Assembly: GCA_946414075.1 (NCBI GenBank)
Contig: CAMKNA010000017.1
Span: forward strand, 1-43,796
Length of the DNA: 43,796 nt
Reading direction: 5' to 3'
DNA from: an uncultured Fibrobacter sp.
GTDB taxonomy: Bacteria; Fibrobacterota; Fibrobacteria; Fibrobacterales; Fibrobacteraceae
In this document: positions 16,438 through 25,421 of the stretch, piece after piece
Layout of the letters: the number at the start of each line of letters is the position of its first letter
Numbering within the stretch: the first letter of the stretch is position 1
Notes under the pieces: generated by a model
What the model was told of the DNA's origin: nothing
Databases searched by the model: none
The model's input: the letters and a program-made list of their open reading frames with translations, nothing else
Position numbers and translations under genes: made by a program

Positions 16438-16468
16438 TTGACAAAAACACCAGATTTTACTATATATG
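16438..16468 (+). promoter_or_regulatory. Promoter of the initiator tRNA gene
   Basis: TTGACA (16438-16443), 17 bases, then TATATATG (16461-16468), 12 bases before the tRNA. It fits the pattern shared by all four tRNA genes in the window. Confidence 0.8.
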
Positions 16469-16480
16469 GGCATACTTCGA

Positions 16481-16554
<74 letters not shown>

Positions 16555-16555
16555 C

Positions 16556-16590
16556 TAAAAAAGACTCGGTTTACGCCGGGTCTTTTTTTT
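16556..16590 (+). terminator. Terminator of the initiator tRNA gene
   Basis: AGACTCGG and CCGGGTCT pair (one wobble) around a six-base loop, followed by eight T. The A-run on the other side may also make it work for the convergent pectate lyase gene, which ends at 16594. Confidence 0.88.
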
Positions 16591-16593
16591 CGT

Positions 16594-18276
16594 CTATTTG
16601 ACTGCAACGAAATGCTGTTGCACCCTACCCTCAGACCTTACACGCAATATATAGATTCCTGCTGGTAAACCATGCGTCATCCAGGCCGTATCGCTAATTT
16701 TGGCAATTTCTACATCCAAGTGGCGAACTACTACGCCTTTCGTGTTGAAAAGAGTCACGCCATATAAACCATTCTCCTTTACCATTCCCTGACTTACAGG
16801 ATGCAAAAGAGCTTCTGGCACTTCGCCCGATTTTTCAACGAGAGTTATGTCAAACTGGTCGATATTCGGGCCATCATTACCATCAATCGTCGAAAATTGG
16901 ACAGTATTTTCACCAGCAGCAAGGGCAACCAGGACTTCCTTTGTTTCCCAAGCCGTCCAGGCTCCAGTCGTGTTGAATTCCTGAGTCACAGCCCCCAGTC
17001 CAGCATCTATAGCAAGGCTGCGTGCTTCACTTGAACCATTTGCAAAATCGATATCAAAACGGTACAGGCCCGCGGTATCGACTTTCACATTCACAACGAC
17101 ATCGCCGCCCTTGTAGAAGTTCACGTATCCATCGCCATGAAAGCCAGAATTACTGCTTTCTAAAAAGCCTTCCGTAATGATACCCTTTTCCACCTGGTAC
17201 ATTCTTTCAGGGGTCGGAGAAGGAGGTTCCACATAATTTGCATCGCATTCCGTGGGGCTAGCAAGGGTGGCGCCCGCATTGGCCCTCACCGCAGCTTCCA
17301 CCTCGCTCGCCTTAAGCATAAAGCTGGTATACTCGTAGGGCGGTGTGAACGAGGTTCCCGTACCCGTCGTGTTGCCCGTACAGTTCGTAAAGATGTTGTC
17401 GATGACTTCGTTTACACCCGTTCCGTTAGCATTGCCGGTATAAATCGGATTCGCTTCGTTGATGAACACGTTCCTTTCGGTACGGACCGTACACATGTGG
17501 CCCGCAGAGACTCCAAGTACATCCGTACCGTTAGTAATGCTTGCATCGCCAGTCAAAAGGTTGTTCACCACATGTACATTACCATAACGGCAGCGGGGTT
17601 TGCGCTGGTTTGCCGCCTTCCACCAGTTGAACATGTAGGTCACGTTCAGTTTGCCTTCGCTCTCGGGCTCGTTGTCGGAACTACCAATAAGGTTTGAAAG
17701 ATTATGGGTGCTCTTTTTTTCGTATCCGAAAATACACCAGGTGAATGTCACGTTGTCCGATCCCTTCACCACATCAGCGTTGCCATCCTGACCATCCCAG
17801 AATTCGCAATGGTCTATCCAGATGTTCTTGGATTCCCCTTCGATAGTGAGGTTGTCCCATGCCTGGTCGGCATTACTGCCTGGCCCCTTGATGACGATAT
17901 TGCGAATAATGATGTTCGATGCCTTGTTCGTGATGTGGATGGGGGCCTTCAAGAGCGTACCCGGCTTGAGGCCGATAATCGTCTTGTTGGAGGCGGTAAT
18001 GTTCAGGCGGGAACCGGAAGTACCACTCCAGCCGTCCCCCAGGGTGCCATCAATGTAAATGACCCGCGGCGAAGAGTCCTTTGCGTATTTCTGCAAATCA
18101 TTGAAGGTTTTTACCGTAATCGGGGTAGCATCCCCGCCACCAGTCACCTCAAATGCCGTCGAACTACGACCAGAACGGGTCGCCCAGCCAATGGGCTTGC
18201 ACTGGTCTACGGCGGCAGATACAAAAACCGCCAACAGGCACAATACAACTAAAAATCTAGAAGACAAACCAATCAT
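16594..18276 (-). CDS. Secreted pectate lyase (PL1) with a carbohydrate-binding module and sorting-like C-terminus
   Basis: 560 residues with a signal peptide about 1-22. Residues about 25-340 form a PL1 parallel beta-helix that cleaves polygalacturonate by beta-elimination. Visible hallmarks are IWIDHCEFWDGQDGNADVVKG (calcium-site region) and RKPRCRYG with the catalytic arginine. Residues about 355-480 look like a CBM6/CBM35 module (DTAGLYRFDIDFANGSSEARSL, then PNIDQFDITLVE). The last 75 residues end in LPAGIYILRVRSEGRVQQHFVAVK, the shape of a type IX secretion-type C-terminal sorting domain; that reading is inference. It converges on the initiator tRNA gene. Confidence 0.92.
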   Translation of the reverse strand: MIGLSSRFLVVLCLLAVFVSAAVDQCKPIGWATRSGRSSTAFEVTGGGDATPITVKTFNDLQKYAKDSSPRVIYIDGTLGDGWSGTSGSRLNITASNKTIIGLKPGTLLKAPIHITNKASNIIIRNIVIKGPGSNADQAWDNLTIEGESKNIWIDHCEFWDGQDGNADVVKGSDNVTFTWCIFGYEKKSTHNLSNLIGSSDNEPESEGKLNVTYMFNWWKAANQRKPRCRYGNVHVVNNLLTGDASITNGTDVLGVSAGHMCTVRTERNVFINEANPIYTGNANGTGVNEVIDNIFTNCTGNTTGTGTSFTPPYEYTSFMLKASEVEAAVRANAGATLASPTECDANYVEPPSPTPERMYQVEKGIITEGFLESSNSGFHGDGYVNFYKGGDVVVNVKVDTAGLYRFDIDFANGSSEARSLAIDAGLGAVTQEFNTTGAWTAWETKEVLVALAAGENTVQFSTIDGNDGPNIDQFDITLVEKSGEVPEALLHPVSQGMVKENGLYGVTLFNTKGVVVRHLDVEIAKISDTAWMTHGLPAGIYILRVRSEGRVQQHFVAVK

Positions 18277-18400
18277 CCCATTTCTCTTTTATAGCAAAAA
18301 TCGCTAATCTGCCAAAATTTATGTTTTTAAAGGGCAAAATATGGGTTTTTGGCCGCAAATGACATGGACAATTTATCTATAGCCGATTATAAAGAACAAA

Positions 18401-18667
18401 CTAGAGCACATAAAGTGCCAAAAATACTGTAAAAGCGGTAAAAAGAACGATTACGGGTACAAGGAACCAAAAACACAAAAAGGCCACCTTAGAATCGTAA
18501 AAAAACATTTTCCAGCGGCCCCGCTTGGTAGAGCAAATATCGGCACGGCATTCAGGGCAAATATTGCCAATTTTGTTCCGGACACGGATAGCGAGATTCC
18601 CCTGCAAGGGTGACATCCCCACCTTGTCATTAAAATCCTTACCACACTTTGAACATTTGCACTGCAT
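18401..18667 (-). CDS. Small zinc-ribbon membrane protein
   Basis: 88 residues. An N-terminal zinc ribbon has cysteines in CKCSKCGKDF and ICPECRADIC, and the C-terminal third is a hydrophobic stretch long enough for one long or two short membrane helices (VAFLCFWFLVPVIVLFTAFTVF). It would be a membrane-anchored cytoplasmic metal-binding protein. No family name can be given. It lies 20 bases after the EamA transporter gene on the same strand and may be in its operon; no clear Shine-Dalgarno sequence is seen. Confidence 0.65.
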   Translation of the reverse strand: MQCKCSKCGKDFNDKVGMSPLQGNLAIRVRNKIGNICPECRADICSTKRGRWKMFFYDSKVAFLCFWFLVPVIVLFTAFTVFLALYVL

Positions 18668-18687
18668 GGTTCTAATTTAACAAAAAA

Positions 18688-19569
18688 TCATTTTCTCTTT
18701 GCCGCAATCAAAATCACGGAACCAAGGATCAAGGCAATACCTACAATAAGCCGGCCTGTCAGGATTTCGCCAAAGACAAGAACACCGATAGCCACGGCGG
18801 TTACGGGCTCTAAAGCCCCCAAAATGGCTGTGGGCGTTGAACCAATGCTCTTGACCGCTTTCACCATAAATATGAGCGATAGCACCGTCGGCACAGCACC
18901 AAGCATAAAGCCCCATCCCCAGGAACTGGCCCTGGTAAAAACAGGAGGCAGACCCGAGCCAAGCATCACTGAATACAGCAACAAGAAGAACATGCAAAAA
19001 CTGATGGCATAAAAGGTCATCTTCACGGAGCCCATCTGCAAATTGACACCTTTAGCCATCACCATATAAACGGCATATGTAAGCGAGGAGACAAATACAA
19101 GCACAAGGCCCACCGTACTCAGGGTAGCCCCATCTCCCCCATGATACAGAAGGGCAACGCCCGTCATCGAAATTACAATGGAAATCAGGGTCAAGACCTT
19201 GATTTTCTCCTTGAAGAAAATAGCCATCAGCACTGAGACTTCTAGCGGGTAAAGAAACAAAAGCGTAGAGGCCAGCCCGGCATCCATGTACTTGAAGGAA
19301 GCGTAATAAGTCAATGAACTCACCGCAAACAAGAATCCGAAAACAACAAGGGTCACCAATTCCTTGAGCGAAATCCTAAAACGGACCCTTTGTACCAGCA
19401 AAACGACCAACAGCAGCAATGCCGCCGTAAAAAAACGGTAAAATAGGACCGTTTCCGGCGCATAGCCCAGAGCGTACAGGTGCAAGGCTCCAAGCGGGTT
19501 GGTGCCGTAGCAGATAGCAGAAAGGGCCGCGAAAACGAAGCCCTTTAGGGTTTGGAGGTTGCGGGGCAT
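18688..19569 (-). CDS. EamA/DMT-family transporter
   Basis: About 293 residues with ten predicted membrane helices in two EamA repeats. The second ends in the typical GALEPVTAVAIGVLVFGEILTGRLIVGIALILGSVILI. Family members export metabolites or amino acids; the substrate is not predictable. The frame extends upstream into smc, but the ATG at 19569, one base after the smc stop, places the first helix correctly after MPRNLQTLKG. It is probably co-transcribed with smc. Confidence 0.9.
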   Translation of the reverse strand: MPRNLQTLKGFVFAALSAICYGTNPLGALHLYALGYAPETVLFYRFFTAALLLLVVLLVQRVRFRISLKELVTLVVFGFLFAVSSLTYYASFKYMDAGLASTLLFLYPLEVSVLMAIFFKEKIKVLTLISIVISMTGVALLYHGGDGATLSTVGLVLVFVSSLTYAVYMVMAKGVNLQMGSVKMTFYAISFCMFFLLLYSVMLGSGLPPVFTRASSWGWGFMLGAVPTVLSLIFMVKAVKSIGSTPTAILGALEPVTAVAIGVLVFGEILTGRLIVGIALILGSVILIAAKRK

Positions 19570-19570
19570 A

Positions 19571-22500
19571 CTAAATCGCGAATTTCGTTGCATCGGCCAA
19601 TTGCACGCTGGCAATGCGGGAAATACCCTTGATTTCCTGGGTCACACCATATAGCATATCGGCTTCGGCCATGGTACGCTTGTTATGGGTCACCACAATG
19701 AACAGGGTCTGCTTACTGAATTCGCGGAGAAGCGCCATGAAGCGGCCCACATTGGCATCGTCAAGCGGGCCGTCCACTTCGTCCAGCACGCAGTAAGGCG
19801 ACGGCTTTTCCATATAGATGGCAAATAGAAGTGCCGTGGCCGTAAGGGCATGTTCACCACCGGAAAGAGCCTTGATGCCTCGCATCTTCTTGCCGGTAGG
19901 ACGCACATTGATTTCGATGTCGGCATCCAGGATGTCCCCGGGCTTGCCGTTTTCGTCCAGCTTTTCTACCAGAGACATCTTGGTTTCGCCATTCAGGAAC
20001 AGCTTGCTGAACACAAACTGGAAATTCTTCTGTATGCGTTCGAAGGTTTCCAGGTAGCGGCTACGGGCGATATCATCCAACTTGGTAATGGTACGGTCAA
20101 GAGAAGCGCGGGCACGGTCCAGGTCGTTGAACTGGATTTCCACCTCTTCTAGGCGTTTCTTTTCGTCTTCGTAGTCTTCCATCACATTTACATTGATGGG
20201 GCCCAAATCCTTGATCTTTCCGCGAAGTTCACGGATTTCCTTGTCTGCTTCGGGCTGACTGTACTCCACACGCTCAAATTCTTCGGGATTGGCAAGGTCG
20301 AAGGACCATTCGTTCTGGAGGCGCTCCTGCAGACGATCCAGATTGGACTGGAGCGCTTCCTGCTTGCGGCCCACCTCGTTCAGTTCCTTCATGCGGTCAA
20401 TCATGTCGTCACGGATGCCGTCCAGCTCGCTACGCCAATTGTCCAGATCGCCACTAACCACTTCGTAACGCTCCCGGGCGGCATCACGCCTACCTTCCAA
20501 CTCACGAAGGGCAGAATCCTTGTCCTGGATGGTGCCGCCCAGGTTTTCGATATCCTGAGTCGCCTTTTCCATGTTGCCCTTATTCGTCTCGATATCCCTC
20601 TTACGGGATTCGATAGAATCACCCAAGAATTGAATCTGATCGGCGATATTTCTCAGGCGGTCCGTGTTCTGGGCCAGCTTGGCAGACTTATCCTGGGATG
20701 TTCTTTCCAAATCGCGGACTTCTTCGTCCTTTTCGCGGAACAGGACTTCCTGCTCCGAAAGTTCGTCGTTCACGCGGGCGTATTCTGCCTCGGCGGTTTC
20801 CATGGCGGCCTTGGCCTCGGTCAGCTCCGCATCGCCAGACTTCTGGGACTCGGCGGAAGCAATACGGCCCTCGCTTTCGGAAATGTCCGTCTCCAGCTTT
20901 TCAAGGCGGGCCCCAATGCTTTCCAGAGTGTTCTTCTGGATAGAAACGCCTGCCTCCCCCGCCCTCATGGCGTTGTTCTTCTCCAGAATTTCATCGGAGG
21001 CGGAATCCAGCATCTGCCTGGTTTCTTCCACTTCGGACTGGAGATTTTCAATAAAGCTCTGCTTTTGGGCCAGCTGTTCACGGACGGCGTTAAGGCGTTC
21101 GGTCGCTTCAGAAATCTCGTTCTTACGGCTCAGGGCACCGGCGGTATTTGCCCCCTGGCTTATCAGGCCGTTGGTCTTGACAATAATGTTATCCGTAACA
21201 AAGCAGAAATCCGAATTTCTGTGTTCGCGGGCAAGGTCCAGCGCCGTATCCAGGCTATCCACCAGGAAATAGCGGGAAAGTAAATTCTGTACAAAGGAGC
21301 GGGTATCGTCATCGCAGGTGACGAAATTACTCAATACGCCCTTGATTCCTGCATGGTTCAGTTCCGGCGCAGGGGCAAGTTCGAAGGCTTCCATCAAGGC
21401 AAGCACGGCCTTGCCTGCATTCTGTCCACGCAGGCCATCCACAATTTCACGAAGGCCGTCACGACTCTGGACTACGGCACTGTCCAGCACATCGCCCAAG
21501 GCGGACTCCACCTGAGAAGCGTATTCCGGAGCGGCGCTGATATGTTCCGAAAGGAACCCGCGGATAAGCCCAGCCTTGTTCTCCCGAATCCACTTGCCTG
21601 CGTCCGTGCCTTCGTCACTGACGCTTTGCAAAACTTCAATACGGGATTCCAGGGCGGCACACTCGTTTTGCAGGCCCTGCAGTTCCTGCCGGGCGGCAAC
21701 CAAGGCGGCGTTCTTTTCTTCCAAGGTCGATTCCAGAGAAGCCTTGCGTTCATTCAAAATTTCAATTTCGCGGGAGGTAGATTCCATGCCCGCTTCCATG
21801 TCGCGGATGGCAGATTCAGTATCGGCCTTACGGGAGCGAAGTTCGGATACTTCTTCGTTCCACTTGGAAATGCTCCCGCGAAGCATGTCGGATTCGGCAT
21901 CCAGGCGTTCAAATCGACCCTGGAGAGAAGCCACCTTGTTGGCCGCAGCCAGGCGTCCGTTGGAAAGTTCCCTGGACTGGCTTCGCAGGTCGTCCAGCTT
22001 GTCGCGCATGACCTGCAGGACTTCCCTTTCCCGCTCGAGCCTGTTGTTCAGTTCTTCGATGCCGCTATCACTTTTCAAAATCTCGTTTTCTTCTTCGAGA
22101 CGAGAGCGCTCGGACAAAAGTTCACGGGTCTTGCCCTCGCTAATCTCGATTTCAAAAGAGGCCTTTTGGTTTGCCGCTTCCAGGGTAGAAAGAGAATCCC
22201 TGAGACGAATGATCTGGTTGTTCAAATCGTTCAGGGCAAGAGTGGCCTGCTGGACTTCCCGTTCCAGGTCGCGGTAATTGTTCTCGTCCTCACTGATGGC
22301 GAGCTTTTTCTCGTCTATGCGGGTCTGGAGCTCCATGGCCTTGGTCTTGGCCGATTCCACTTCGTGGTTCATACGACGGCTGGTCGTATCCAAAGTTTCG
22401 AGACTTTCCTTGAAATCGGCATACTTGTCAAGACTGACAGAAAGGTCCAAGTTTTTCAGGCGGTTGCTCAACCACTTGAATTCCTTGACCTTTTCGGCCT

Positions 22501-23125
22501 GGGTCTCGTACAGGCGTACTGAACGGCGAACTGAGCGGAGATTGTCCTCTACGCGGGCCATATCCATCTGCACCCGTTCCAGCTGGCGTGTGGCTTCCTT
22601 GCGCTGCTGGCGGTACTTGCTCACGCCGGCAGCTTCTTCAAAAAGTACGCGACGGTCGTCGGCCTTGTCCGAAAGAACCGCCTTGATCATGTCGGCGTTC
22701 ATCTGGGAATAGGTGCTGGAACCCAGTCCCGAGTCGAAAAGCAGGGCGTGGACATCTCTCAACCGGCACTCCTGGTTGTTAATCAGGTATTCACCGGAAC
22801 CGTCCCTGTGGACGCGGCGGGTCACAATAATTTCAGAATATTCGGAACTCAGGGCTCCATCGCTATTATCGATGACAATGGAAACTTCGGCAAGGCTCAT
22901 GGCGGCGCGTTCTTCGGTACCGCTGAAAATCACGTCTTGCATCTTGCTCATACGGAGCGTAGCGGCACGCTGCTCACCCAGGACCCAACGGATGGCGTCG
23001 GTAATGTTGGACTTACCGCAGCCGTTAGGGCCCACCACCGCCGTAAGGCCCTTGGTGGGGAAATTGATTTCCGTCCTTTGGGCAAAGGACTTGAAACCGA
23101 ATATTTTGAGCTTTGTTATCTGCAC
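19571..23125 (-). CDS. smc: Chromosome segregation ATPase SMC
   Basis: 1184 residues, full length. The N-terminal head has Walker A GPNGCGKSN at about 32-40. Long coiled coils flank a hinge at about 510-680 (GLIRGFLSEHIS, GKAVLALME). The C-terminal head has the signature LSGGEHALTATAL from residue 1087 and Walker B VLDEVDGPLDD near 1114. SMC forms the condensin-like complex with ScpA and ScpB that compacts and segregates the chromosome. The signature and Walker B differ slightly from the common LSGGERAL and DEVDAPLDD. The start codon is GTG at 23125; TATATTTT lies about 17 bases upstream and no good Shine-Dalgarno sequence is visible. Confidence 0.97.
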   Translation of the reverse strand: MQITKLKIFGFKSFAQRTEINFPTKGLTAVVGPNGCGKSNITDAIRWVLGEQRAATLRMSKMQDVIFSGTEERAAMSLAEVSIVIDNSDGALSSEYSEIIVTRRVHRDGSGEYLINNQECRLRDVHALLFDSGLGSSTYSQMNADMIKAVLSDKADDRRVLFEEAAGVSKYRQQRKEATRQLERVQMDMARVEDNLRSVRRSVRLYETQAEKVKEFKWLSNRLKNLDLSVSLDKYADFKESLETLDTTSRRMNHEVESAKTKAMELQTRIDEKKLAISEDENNYRDLEREVQQATLALNDLNNQIIRLRDSLSTLEAANQKASFEIEISEGKTRELLSERSRLEEENEILKSDSGIEELNNRLEREREVLQVMRDKLDDLRSQSRELSNGRLAAANKVASLQGRFERLDAESDMLRGSISKWNEEVSELRSRKADTESAIRDMEAGMESTSREIEILNERKASLESTLEEKNAALVAARQELQGLQNECAALESRIEVLQSVSDEGTDAGKWIRENKAGLIRGFLSEHISAAPEYASQVESALGDVLDSAVVQSRDGLREIVDGLRGQNAGKAVLALMEAFELAPAPELNHAGIKGVLSNFVTCDDDTRSFVQNLLSRYFLVDSLDTALDLAREHRNSDFCFVTDNIIVKTNGLISQGANTAGALSRKNEISEATERLNAVREQLAQKQSFIENLQSEVEETRQMLDSASDEILEKNNAMRAGEAGVSIQKNTLESIGARLEKLETDISESEGRIASAESQKSGDAELTEAKAAMETAEAEYARVNDELSEQEVLFREKDEEVRDLERTSQDKSAKLAQNTDRLRNIADQIQFLGDSIESRKRDIETNKGNMEKATQDIENLGGTIQDKDSALRELEGRRDAARERYEVVSGDLDNWRSELDGIRDDMIDRMKELNEVGRKQEALQSNLDRLQERLQNEWSFDLANPEEFERVEYSQPEADKEIRELRGKIKDLGPINVNVMEDYEDEKKRLEEVEIQFNDLDRARASLDRTITKLDDIARSRYLETFERIQKNFQFVFSKLFLNGETKMSLVEKLDENGKPGDILDADIEINVRPTGKKMRGIKALSGGEHALTATALLFAIYMEKPSPYCVLDEVDGPLDDANVGRFMALLREFSKQTLFIVVTHNKRTMAEADMLYGVTQEIKGISRIASVQLADATKFAI

Positions 23126-23158
23126 TATGGATTAATGTAGTAAAAATATATGAAACTA

Positions 23159-23539
23159 TTACCGTGATTCGAAATGGAGTGTTCCGTCAGGATTCCGTGT
23201 AAAAACAAGGTAGAGACTGCCACCGGAAAGGCTTATGTCGAACCAACCCCTTTCTACCCGTGAATCTACATACAGAATCTGGCCCTTAAAATCCCCAACC
23301 CAGTCCGCCTCGTAGACCCGACTTACCGAGCTATCCCTAATGGTATCCTGGATCCAGGGGCGTGTAGACCGTCCATCCTCAGAAATAATATCAAATTCAA
23401 TGATGTCGGCCCCTGTCCTGTTTTCAATTTGAAGACGGGTAGTGGAATCTTCGAACCAGTGACTGATACAGCCAGACAGGGCAAAGCAGCTGATCAAAAG
23501 AAACATCAGGACCGACAAATGCTTCAAAAACATACTCAT
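23159..23539 (-). CDS. Small lipoprotein
   Basis: About 126 residues with a lipoprotein signal peptide ending in the lipobox LSGC. The mature part is a predicted all-beta domain (RLQIENRTGADIIEFDIISEDG, GGSLYLVFTRNPDGTLHF). No family is recognised. The ATG at 23539 overlaps the stop of the upstream outer-membrane protein gene by one base (TGATG), with GGAGG 6 bases before it, so the two are translationally coupled and may work together in the envelope. Confidence 0.75.
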   Translation of the reverse strand: MSMFLKHLSVLMFLLISCFALSGCISHWFEDSTTRLQIENRTGADIIEFDIISEDGRSTRPWIQDTIRDSSVSRVYEADWVGDFKGQILYVDSRVERGWFDISLSGGSLYLVFTRNPDGTLHFESR

Positions 23540-24744
23540 CACTTGCCTCCCTCGGAACCAGATTTCTCATAGCGAATACCCGTGGCTTCCAATGTCTTGG
23601 GTTCGCCCTTTGCCCCGCTCATAAGGTCAAGGCCCTTGTTTTCCTTGCCCTCGAAATTCTTCTTTTTGATATTCAGGGTTTCCATGGGAGCAGAGCGGGT
23701 TCCCCCACGGGCAAACAGGAAACCGTCGATGGTGGCCAGGTTGAACTGGAACTCTACCAGGAATGTCCCCTTAGCATGGAAGAAGGTTTCGTAATCATAG
23801 CTGGAATTATAGGCGAATCGCACGAAGGGAAGCTCTATGCCTCCGCCCCACAGAAGGTCTTTGGAGCCATGACGCACATTACGGCGCAGGCAAGTCGCTT
23901 CCAGCGCCACCATACGAGACGGATCAGGGTAGTACTTCAATGCAGCAGAATGGAATTCCTTACGGGGAAAATCGAAGGCAACCTCGCCATAGAGAACCTG
24001 GGCAAAGAGATTCTGCTCCCAGAACACACGAACGGAATCCTTGTCCCCCCTGCCGTTGTAAAGCGCCATTTCCAAATTGGGCAAATAGGTAAGCGGGCCA
24101 TGACTTCGTCCACCATAAATACCCCTGGATTCCAAATCCATAGAAATTCGTACCATCTGCCAATGTTCCTTGTAGAAGTTCCCCTGAACACTGGTCCGTC
24201 CCCAACGGACAAGGCCCCAGGAGTACAGCAGAGAATCGTTTTCGTGTGGATAGACCGCTCCCACATATTCCACATTCTGATGTTGCATACCACCCGCCAA
24301 GGTCAAATTCATAGCCGATTGAGTGTATGAAAGACCCCAAGTGGTCACAGAACGAGCAAGTGAAAAATCATTGTACATGGGCCAAAAGAAGAAGTCCTCC
24401 CCGTCCCAGCCAGAGCGTTCAAACCAGAGCAAAAAACCTAGATGATTATTCTTAGTGACTTCGCCGCTACCAAAGCCTGCAAAATGATGTTTAAAAGCGT
24501 AGCCTTCGTGCTCGCCATACGGGCTTTCTAGAGGCGTCTGGGTACGAAAAGGCAAATAATTGAAGCCAATGTCGATATATCCACCACGGCCACCCCGCAT
24601 GATATCCCGAATTTCACGCAACTGCTGGTCACGGGTGACAGCGCCACCAGCAGCCAATGCTCCGGTAGGGATGGCATCGGCCAAGACCATACCAAAGCAA
24701 GCGGCAAGACAAAGCAATATTTTATTCAGAGACCTGAAGTACAT
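23539..24744 (-). CDS. Predicted outer-membrane protein of unknown function
   Basis: About 401 residues from the ATG at 24744. The longer open frame runs through tRNA-Asn and its terminator and is not real. The signal peptide (LNKILLCLAACFGMVLADA) is followed by many aromatic alternating strands (GYIDIGFNYLPF, LGFLLWFERSGWDGEDFFF, FHAKGTFLVEFQFNL) that suggest a beta-barrel. The last 45 residues are polar and Lys/Glu/Gly-rich. No family is recognised. The start lies against the tRNA-Asn terminator: TATCTTTT (24749-24756) is 4 bases upstream and there is no Shine-Dalgarno sequence, so it may have a leaderless transcript or depend on read-through. It is followed by an overlapping lipoprotein gene. 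Confidence 0.72.
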   Translation of the reverse strand: MYFRSLNKILLCLAACFGMVLADAIPTGALAAGGAVTRDQQLREIRDIMRGGRGGYIDIGFNYLPFRTQTPLESPYGEHEGYAFKHHFAGFGSGEVTKNNHLGFLLWFERSGWDGEDFFFWPMYNDFSLARSVTTWGLSYTQSAMNLTLAGGMQHQNVEYVGAVYPHENDSLLYSWGLVRWGRTSVQGNFYKEHWQMVRISMDLESRGIYGGRSHGPLTYLPNLEMALYNGRGDKDSVRVFWEQNLFAQVLYGEVAFDFPRKEFHSAALKYYPDPSRMVALEATCLRRNVRHGSKDLLWGGGIELPFVRFAYNSSYDYETFFHAKGTFLVEFQFNLATIDGFLFARGGTRSAPMETLNIKKKNFEGKENKGLDLMSGAKGEPKTLEATGIRYEKSGSEGGK

Positions 24745-24748
24745 ATCT

Positions 24749-24756
24749 AAAAGATA
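24749..24756 (-). promoter_or_regulatory. Candidate -7 element for the outer-membrane protein gene
   Basis: On the minus strand TATCTTTT ends 4 bases before the ATG at 24744 and directly follows the U-run of the tRNA-Asn terminator. A -35 at the usual distance would fall in the terminator loop (TTACGA at 24774-24779). Confidence 0.4.
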
Positions 24757-24757
24757 T

Positions 24758-24792
24758 AAAAAAAACGCCCCGATCGTAAAATCGGGGCGTTT
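24758..24792 (-). terminator. Terminator of the tRNA-Asn gene
   Basis: A perfect ten-pair stem, ACGCCCCGAT with ATCGGGGCGT, around a six-base loop, with eight T on the minus-strand 3' side. Confidence 0.9.
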
Positions 24793-24795
24793 AAG

Positions 24796-24868
24796 CTGCT
24801 TCACTTGGACTCGAACCAAGGACAACGCGATTAACAGTCGCGGGCTCTACCAACTGAGCTATGAAGCA
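24796..24868 (-). tRNA. tRNA-Asn (anticodon GTT)
   Basis: The minus strand folds as a full cloverleaf: acceptor TGCTTCA/TGAAGCA, D arm GCTC/GAGC, anticodon loop CTGTTAA with GTT, T loop TTCGAGT, discriminator G. T1:A72 and G73 are usual for tRNA-Asn. CCA is not encoded. Confidence 0.96.
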
Positions 24869-24885
24869 CCGTCGAATGACGCACG

Positions 24886-24915
24886 CAAATATAGATAAAA
24901 CAAGTGCCTTGTCAA
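24886..24915 (-). promoter_or_regulatory. Promoter of the tRNA-Asn gene
   Basis: On the minus strand TTGACA (24910-24915), 16 bases, then TATATTTG (24886-24893), 17 bases before the tRNA. Confidence 0.8.
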
Positions 24916-24974
24916 GGGATTTTTATAAAAAATATGGTTTTTTTTATAAAAAAGGCCATGTTTAGGGATTTACA

Positions 24975-25421
24975 TTAGAAAAACATCCAGATGGCAATCC
25001 AATAAACCATCAACATGAATTCCATCTCTCTGCTAATATGGGAAAGAAATGCTGCACCCACGGCACCCGAACCGATGGCTACAACACGGGTCCAGGGCAT
25101 CTCCAATCCCCGATACACGAAGGTCAGCCCCCCAAAAAATTCTACCCAAAGCCACAAAACCAGGGCAAGTACCATGTAGCGACTCTTGTGGCTAGTCAGG
25201 GATGTAGTAGAAAAACAAAGGCACAAAGCCAGCATCCTAAACGGCATATACTCCAGGGTCGCTTCCGAAGAATCAACCGTAAAATAGGAGAACAGGACAA
25301 AAACACACAAGGACAGGACCATCACCCCCGTTTCCTTGTAGACACTGGTAGGCCTACGCCAGAGAAACATGGAAGTACCAAGGGCCATAAGACAGGAGAG
25401 TGCATTCAGGATTGCATCCAT
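24975..25421 (-). CDS. Small multi-helix membrane protein at the end of the cytochrome operon
   Basis: 148 residues, mostly hydrophobic, with four or five predicted membrane helices and no cofactor motif. I recognise no family. The start overlaps the stop of the NrfD/cytochrome fusion gene by one base (TAATG), and it ends the six-gene operon. By position it could be a membrane subunit of the complex, in the place of the small ActD/ActG-like subunits of Alternative Complex III, but no sequence similarity supports that. Confidence 0.72.
   Translation of the reverse strand: MDAILNALSCLMALGTSMFLWRRPTSVYKETGVMVLSLCVFVLFSYFTVDSSEATLEYMPFRMLALCLCFSTTSLTSHKSRYMVLALVLWLWVEFFGGLTFVYRGLEMPWTRVVAIGSGAVGAAFLSHISREMEFMLMVYWIAIWMFF

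Noticed and set aside
24745..24825. N-terminal extension of the outer-membrane protein frame
   Set aside because: It passes through the tRNA-Asn terminator and into the tRNA; a proper signal peptide begins at the ATG at 24744.
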